A stretch of DNA of 16,987 nucleotides, taken from CBDUQN01 sp965369375 (GTDB taxonomy: Bacteria; Krumholzibacteriota; Krumholzibacteriia; Krumholzibacteriales; Krumholzibacteriaceae). The stretch is taken from the NCBI GenBank assembly GCA_965369375.1, contig CBDUQN010000067.1, forward strand, positions 1-16,987, in the 5' to 3' direction. The first letter of the stretch is position 1, and each line of letters opens with the position of its first letter. Under the pieces are notes generated by a model that searched no databases, was not told where the DNA came from, and worked only from the letters and a program-made list of their open reading frames with translations. This document shows, one piece after another, positions 14,704-16,987 of this stretch. The translations under genes were made by a program, and so were the position numbers.

Positions 14704-16089
14704 CTACTTCTTTTTCATCAAGTACATCACTCTCTGTGACTGCTTGACCGGCACCTTCGTTTCGATTTGGAAGTACTCACCGAATGCTTCCTCAAAATGC
14801 TCTTTAGTGTAATGGTCGAATATGTCTTCACGCGTCGTCAGCAATCTCCGGACCTGAGAATCCGTTTTGGGAACGAACTCTATGATGAGCGTGCCGCATG
14901 TCTTCCTGAAAAAATCAGCTATCTTCAATAATGGCAAGTTGTTGGAAATTGCCAGGTGATGTATCAGAGCCAGCGCCAGCGCCGCATCGGTCGGACCGCG
15001 ATCGAGAAGGGACATTCGTTCGTTGTGCTCCCAGCCGAGCCCGGGACTCGGGTTGGTCAGATCGAGCAGCAGCGGTAGAATATGTACCTCACCCTTTCTC
15101 ACGCACTCTCTGTAATTCTTCTCGACTGCGGCGGGATCGATATCGAACGAGATGGTGGGTATGCCCTTGCCGGCGGCGACGCGGCTGAACATCCCTTCAT
15201 TCGCGCCGAGGTCCCAGACACGTTCCGGCTTGACCCTTTCCAGAAATTCCGCGACAAGCTCGACTTTGTGATTCAGCGAGTCTATCGAGTAATTGGTATC
15301 ATCGTAATATTCGGCCCATTCGGTGCCACGGGCTTTCCATCGCAATCCTCTTACCGCCGAGCGCAGGTTATCGATGAGTCCGAGCATCCCGAGGCGGCTG
15401 ACCTTTCTGACTTTTTTCTCGACGAACTTGTCGGCGAAGTGCTCCTGGCTCTTCGCGTGGAGACGGATATGGGAGAAGAGCGAAAATTTGAAGCTCGCCG
15501 CGAGCGGCAGCAGTGAACTGGCCAGATCGAGGGGTATCCCGTCGATGTAGATCCGGAGCATCCGGCCGAGCCTGATATCCCGGTAACTCATGAGTGCGAG
15601 CGGCGCGAGGAAGTGCTGGCAAAACTGTCGATACGCCACCCAGGGTGTTCCCTCGGCATACGTTTCGAATGAGAGAGTATCTATGAGAACCGGCTTGCAT
15701 TTGATGAATTGAATGTTGTACGCGCTGCCGTCTTTGAGCGACATGCCGTAATCGAGGGCATGACGCTGAATATCGAGTGTCGCGAGCGCCGCATCTTTCA
15801 ACTGACTGAAGCACCATTCATACGGATATGAGATGAACGGCACTTTCTGCGGTTTGATTATCTTGTATGCCGCGTCCGGACGGGGGGGCTCTATCTCGAC
15901 TTCTTCATGCGGTACGAGCAGCTCCGATTTTGTGAGAAAATCATACAAACCCGAGCTCATGAACCGATCATAGTGTTCCCGGTAGCCGGTGTTTATCTGG
16001 CGATAGAGTTTTCCGTCCCTTACAAAGAGAAAACCGCTCGGGTCCCGGAAGGAACTCCTGATTATTCCCTTGCCCTCAGGATCGGTCAT
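14704..16089 (-). CDS. Kinase-like domain fused to SAM-dependent methyltransferase (NoeA-like)
   Basis: A 461-aa two-part protein. The N-terminal half (about 1-230) contains YKIIKPQKVPFISYPYEW and then LKDGSAYNIQF (118-128) with VLIDTLSFE (134-142). These look like the catalytic Asp-x4-Asn loop and metal-binding Asp of aminoglycoside-phosphotransferase/fructosamine-kinase-type folds. The C-terminal half is a class I methyltransferase with motif I VWDLGANEGMFSRVAA (291-306), acidic FDIDPAAVEKNY (315-326) and ALALALIHHLAISNNLPL (370-387). Similar proteins are annotated as NoeA-type nodulation or host-specificity methyltransferases (from memory). Modification of a surface glycan is plausible, not shown. 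The ATG lies four bases after the small membrane gene's stop, with TAAGGGA as ribosome site, and the sulfatase-fold gene follows by 11 bases. Confidence 0.82.
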   Translation of the reverse strand: MTDPEGKGIIRSSFRDPSGFLFVRDGKLYRQINTGYREHYDRFMSSGLYDFLTKSELLVPHEEVEIEPPRPDAAYKIIKPQKVPFISYPYEWCFSQLKDAALATLDIQRHALDYGMSLKDGSAYNIQFIKCKPVLIDTLSFETYAEGTPWVAYRQFCQHFLAPLALMSYRDIRLGRMLRIYIDGIPLDLASSLLPLAASFKFSLFSHIRLHAKSQEHFADKFVEKKVRKVSRLGMLGLIDNLRSAVRGLRWKARGTEWAEYYDDTNYSIDSLNHKVELVAEFLERVKPERVWDLGANEGMFSRVAAGKGIPTISFDIDPAAVEKNYRECVRKGEVHILPLLLDLTNPSPGLGWEHNERMSLLDRGPTDAALALALIHHLAISNNLPLLKIADFFRKTCGTLIIEFVPKTDSQVRRLLTTREDIFDHYTKEHFEEAFGEYFQIETKVPVKQSQRVMYLMKKK

Positions 16090-16093
16090 TCCC

Positions 16094-16306
16094 TTACTTT
16101 CGTGAGAATATCCGCATCAGGAATAGCTTTATTCTGTGCCAGAACAGTTTTATAGCGAATAATCCGCCGAGGACGGCGGCCAGGATGATCTGCAGGATGT
16201 AACTCCCCGTGCCGGGATCGAGATAGGCATACAGCGGTGCGGGAATCACTGTGAGCAGCACGGCGCAAACAATGCACGCTGCTGCGATTCCCCTGAGTAA
16301 TGTCAT
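16094..16306 (-). CDS. Small membrane protein with YLDPGTGSY motif
   Basis: A 70-aa protein of unknown function. It has a hydrophobic N-terminal segment (5-24) resembling a signal peptide with a possible A-Y-A site, then the invariant-looking motif YLDPGTGSY (28-36), a second hydrophobic helix (37-56) and a basic tail (KLFWHRIKLFLMRIFSRK). I know this motif from short hypothetical proteins often found beside envelope-glycan enzymes; no function is established to my knowledge. AAGGAG at 16316-16321 lies nine bases before the ATG at 16306 and six before a GTG at 16309, so either could start translation. The stop is four bases before the kinase-like/methyltransferase gene. The 126 bases upstream (16307-16432) hold no supported gene. 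Confidence 0.82.
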   Translation of the reverse strand: MTLLRGIAAACIVCAVLLTVIPAPLYAYLDPGTGSYILQIILAAVLGGLFAIKLFWHRIKLFLMRIFSRK

Positions 16307-16432
16307 CACGATTCTCTCCTTCCCGAACTCCGGTCACCTGCAAGAGCTCTGCCAAACGCCTGAGATCGAGCATCGTATGCCTTGCGCCAGCCCCCGATGC
16401 CGGCGGCTTTTATCATGCTTGCATGCTTCATC

Positions 16433-16855
16433 CTACCCTTCCCAGACCTCCGGTTCGAATTTTCCAGGCGAATACAGCTCGATTCGGTACGGCTTCACGA
16501 TCACGACGCCGTAATTCGGATCTTGCGGTCCCTCGAAAATTTCCTTGAGCATTTCGCTCCAAAAGGCGTCCTTTTCGCCCTGATCCGTCACGAGCTCGGC
16601 GCGCCCCTGTATCTGCATGTAGTTCTTCCAATTCTCCATATCTGTCACACCGCACACCATATGAACTTCGGGATTCTTTTTGAACTGCGCTACTTTTCGG
16701 GAGCTGATAAACGTTGAAAAACGGATCGTCATATCTTCGCTTGCCACCGGCACGACATATCTCACCCATGGTTTGGCATCTTCGGTCACCGTCGCGAAAC
16801 CCGCAAGATGAGGTGTGGAAATAACGCCCAGGATGCGCTTCTTCAAATCCTCCAT
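16433..16855 (-). CDS. Pyridoxamine 5'-phosphate oxidase-like FMN-binding split-barrel protein
   Basis: A 140-aa protein of the general-stress/PNPOx-like flavin family. Typical blocks: LAGFATVTEDAKPWVRYV (flavin phosphate-binding strand pair), RFSTFISSRKVAQFKKNPEVHM (the S-R-K-x-x-Q/F helix characteristic of these proteins) and KNYMQIQGRAELV. The C-terminal strand VVIVKPYRIELYSPG contains the K-P-x-x-I-E-L pattern. It binds FMN or F420-like flavins; the substrate is unknown and real pyridoxamine oxidation is unlikely. AGGAGGT lies five bases before the ATG at 16855. An upstream in-frame start at 16969 would add 38 low-complexity basic residues and is rejected. It heads the long - strand gene run but is 126 bases from the next gene, so may be transcribed separately. 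Confidence 0.88.
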   Translation of the reverse strand: MEDLKKRILGVISTPHLAGFATVTEDAKPWVRYVVPVASEDMTIRFSTFISSRKVAQFKKNPEVHMVCGVTDMENWKNYMQIQGRAELVTDQGEKDAFWSEMLKEIFEGPQDPNYGVVIVKPYRIELYSPGKFEPEVWEG

Positions 16856-16987
16856 CGAATACCTCCTCTTTCCTCCATAGTTGTATCTTATTCTAAGGCT
16901 TAAGTCTAGGGAATTCTTCCGCTTCGGCCGGAACGGGCCGGGCACCGGGTGGCGTCGAGCGGAACGCACCAGGCGGGGGTGTCAAAC

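Noticed and set aside
16086..16373. A 95-codon - strand frame across the YLDPGTGSY gene
   Set aside because: It is out of frame with the well-supported small membrane protein and has no ribosome site of its own.
16310..16432. A 36-codon - strand frame beginning MIKAAGIGGWRK, plus an AAGCATGC/AAGCATGA 8-mer repeat
   Set aside because: No ribosome site and no conserved pattern; the repeat is too short to interpret.

Overview
The window reads as chromosomal DNA of an uncultured bacterium related to the FCB superphylum (Krumholzibacteria-, Eisenbacteria- or Latescibacteria-like). The main clue is the large secreted C25 peptidase at 3908-7588. It carries dockable repeat domains and ends in a 'YPNPFNPTT ... 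VYDVAGR ... GVYF' FlgD/type IX-like sorting domain. A DUF3078-type outer-membrane barrel and the overall gene style agree. The phylum is inferred; no rRNA or tRNA gene is present.

Layout. From the left: an inositol-3-phosphate synthase (+) converges on a periplasmic HtrA/Do protease (-), with a strong two-way hairpin terminator between them. Upstream of the protease on the same strand are an acylphosphatase and a small Cys-rich DUF6485-type gene carrying two frameshifts. The C25 peptidase follows on the + strand with its own putative promoter. Everything from 7669 to 16855 is on the - strand. In transcription order (right to left) this is: a pyridoxamine-oxidase-like flavin protein; a tight cassette of a YLDPGTGSY small membrane protein, a kinase-like/methyltransferase fusion and a sulfatase-fold membrane enzyme; a small two-helix membrane gene with two in-frame TGA codons; a Ser/Thr kinase-like protein; an AlkD-like DNA glycosylase; a methyltransferase; a broken P-loop kinase; a broken sucrose-phosphate-synthase-like glycosyltransferase; a Coq7-like diiron protein; and the DUF3078 barrel.

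The most striking property is clustered gene decay. Four short or mid-size genes (DUF6485-like, the small membrane gene, the P-loop kinase and the glycosyltransferase) are disrupted by different kinds of lesion: nonsense codons of all three types, single-base indels, a 13-bp tandem duplication and internal or terminal deletions. The long genes around them (1226, 513, 494 and 461 codons) are uninterrupted, so general sequencing error is an unlikely explanation. A 46-bp near-perfect duplication at the kinase/AlkD junction is a fossil of a former start/stop overlap.

Functionally the window is mostly cell-envelope biology: envelope protease, outer-membrane barrel, secreted peptidase and a probable surface-glycan modification cassette. 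It also holds the remains of a sucrose- or mannosylfructose-type sugar pathway that this lineage appears to be losing. The best candidate for an under-described system is the three-gene cassette at 13151-16306.
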